Below are positions 23,685 through 24,427 of a stretch of DNA of 24,427 bases, in pieces; position 1 is the first letter of the stretch, and each line of letters opens with the position of its first letter. The notes beneath the pieces are model-generated. The model was not told the DNA's origin, did no database searches, and worked only from the letters and a program-made list of their open reading frames with translations. Position numbers and translations under genes: made by a program. The stretch comes from a virus. Location: IMG/VR virus record IMGVR_UViG_3300048879_000251, positions 1 through 24,427 of that record, one strand, 5' to 3'.

Positions 23685-24114
23685 GAAATTTTTTAAAAAA
23701 ATACTCAAAGAGACAGAGAAAATGGCTACATGTGCAAGGGTACAAGTTGGTTGCGTAATTGTAAGAGATGGAAGAATAATATCAACAGGGTGGAATGGTG
23801 TGCCAGCAGGATCGCAGCACTGTGATGATAAGTACATATTCGGTGCAATGCCTGAGCCTGACATGGAGTCACATCATGAGTGGTCAACAAAGCATGAGGT
23901 TCATGCTGAAACAAATGCAATAGGTTATGCTGCACAAAATGGTGTGCCTACAAAAGAAGCTGCAATCTATACATCAATTTCACCCTGTATTGATTGTGCA
24001 AAATTAATCATAGCTGCCGGAATTCAACATGTTTATTACATCGAACAATACGACAGAAGCGATGATGGTCAAAAATTTTTACACAAAAATAATATTCACA
24101 TGGAACAGATATGA
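23665..24114 (+). CDS. dCMP deaminase
   Basis: A zinc enzyme converting dCMP to dUMP. Counting from ATG 23665, the zinc/catalytic motif is H80-A-E82 (VHAETNAI) with SPC-x-x-C (C108, C111; SPCIDCAK). The usual N-terminal ATCARVQVGCVIV and STGWNGVPAGS substrate segment are present, as is the inserted loop with HCDD...HHEWS that in T4-type enzymes holds a second zinc. Length is about 149. The start is uncertain: ATG at 23665 or 23671, or TTG at 23647. The ATGs fit the family N-terminus (MPNYKKFFKKIL) better. The end overlaps the next ATG by 4 bases. In T4-type phages dCTP and dTTP usually regulate this enzyme; the Gly-rich NGVPAGS region is consistent but not proof. Confidence 0.92.
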   Translation: MRMPNYKKFFKKILKETEKMATCARVQVGCVIVRDGRIISTGWNGVPAGSQHCDDKYIFGAMPEPDMESHHEWSTKHEVHAETNAIGYAAQNGVPTKEAAIYTSISPCIDCAKLIIAAGIQHVYYIEQYDRSDDGQKFLHKNNIHMEQI

Positions 24115-24427
24115 TTAAAGTAAATAGATATCTCTACAAAGTAGAGGATGAGGACAAGAAAGTTGCAGAACTTAGAAATTGGAATAATTCTGGGTACACT
24201 TACATAGGTAATCTTGCAGAAATTGCTGCTTGCAAGTACTTGGGAATTGAATGGACGACAGCATCAAAAGCACCTGCAGATTTAATTGATGATGATGGTA
24301 TGAGATACCAAGTCAAGTCTTGCAAAGAAGGTTTTGAAAAGAGTAGATACTGGTTAGAACAGACTAGTAATCGTTTATTTGATCGCTATATTTTTGCTGT
24401 TATTGATGAGGAAGAGAGATTTGTTAG
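24111..24427 (+). CDS. putative PD-(D/E)XK-type nuclease, N-terminal part (3' end outside window)
   Basis: ATG at 24111 overlaps the deaminase stop (ATGA) and the frame stays open to the window end, giving 105 residues. The pattern GNLAEIAACKYLG (E37), ADLIDDDG (D57) and RYQVKSCKEG (Q67-x-K69) follows the E...D...(D/E/Q)-x-K order of restriction-endonuclease-fold nucleases, including Holliday junction resolvases and some phage endonucleases. Q replaces the usual D/E before K, a variant known in this fold. The spacing D57 to K69 is right for two adjacent strands. The protein may process replication intermediates or attack foreign DNA. Without the C-terminal part the subfamily cannot be named. 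Confidence 0.5.
   Translation, partial: MIKVNRYLYKVEDEDKKVAELRNWNNSGYTYIGNLAEIAACKYLGIEWTTASKAPADLIDDDGMRYQVKSCKEGFEKSRYWLEQTSNRLFDRYIFAVIDEEERFV

Noticed and set aside
1-24427. CRISPR array, insertion sequence, integrase or attachment site
   Set aside because: No regularly spaced repeats, transposase motifs, integrase motifs or long terminal repeats were seen on either strand.

Overview
The window is a stretch of AT-rich phage genome. Every gene is on the + strand, genes are packed with 1-40 base overlaps or very short gaps, and they encode virion-like proteins, a full replisome and a large nucleotide-metabolism set. The gp32-like SSB, UvsX/RecA recombinase, T4 RNase H-like 5'-3' nuclease and gp41/DnaB-like helicase lie in one row, as expected of a distant T4-type ('far-T4') myovirus. 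The AT richness and gene style suggest an aquatic or marine phage. The host cannot be read from the sequence, and no tRNA, integrase or insertion sequence was seen.

Layout. (1) 1-3183: the 3' part of a large baseplate/tail-like protein and a small unknown protein. (2) 3226-4533: a divergent family A DNA polymerase sitting among virion-type genes. (3) 4520-8296: a 724-residue unknown protein and several small unknown proteins. Two of the small proteins begin with nearly the same leader (IKLKD-[IL]-L), which resembles the T4 capsid-targeting peptide. A third, aborted copy of the leader follows them. (4) 8297-8979: a gene-free region that probably carries a structured non-coding RNA of about 450 bases, a strong hairpin terminator, a sigma70-like promoter inside the terminator loop, and two copies of a promoter-like element. 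(5) 8980-13230: SSB, UvsX, 5'-3' exonuclease, replicative helicase. (6) 13282-18253: class II ribonucleotide reductase, nucleoside deoxyribosyltransferase, HD-domain 5'-deoxynucleotidase, ThyX and a sugar-nucleotide epimerase-like enzyme. (7) 18314-21946: a bacterial-type DNA polymerase III alpha subunit (DnaE). (8) 21947-24427: a fused P-loop kinase/thymidylate-synthase-like protein, two small unknown proteins, a dUTPase/dCTPase-like pyrophosphatase, a dCMP deaminase and the start of a PD-(D/E)XK-like nuclease.

How the genes fit together. The replisome genes would build a phage-controlled fork, with DnaE the likely main polymerase. The family A enzyme has lost its proofreading residues and several active-site side chains, so it may be a specialised polymerase. 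RNR, ThyX, dCMP deaminase and the dUTPase-like enzyme supply dNTPs and dTMP. The kinase/TS-like fusion carries Asp where thymidylate synthase has its dUMP-selecting Asn, the change known from T4 dCMP hydroxymethylase. With a gp56-like pyrophosphatase and a deaminase nearby, this raises the possibility of a compact cytosine-modification pathway. That is inference and needs chemical or structural testing.

All functional calls come from reading motifs by eye. No database search was possible.
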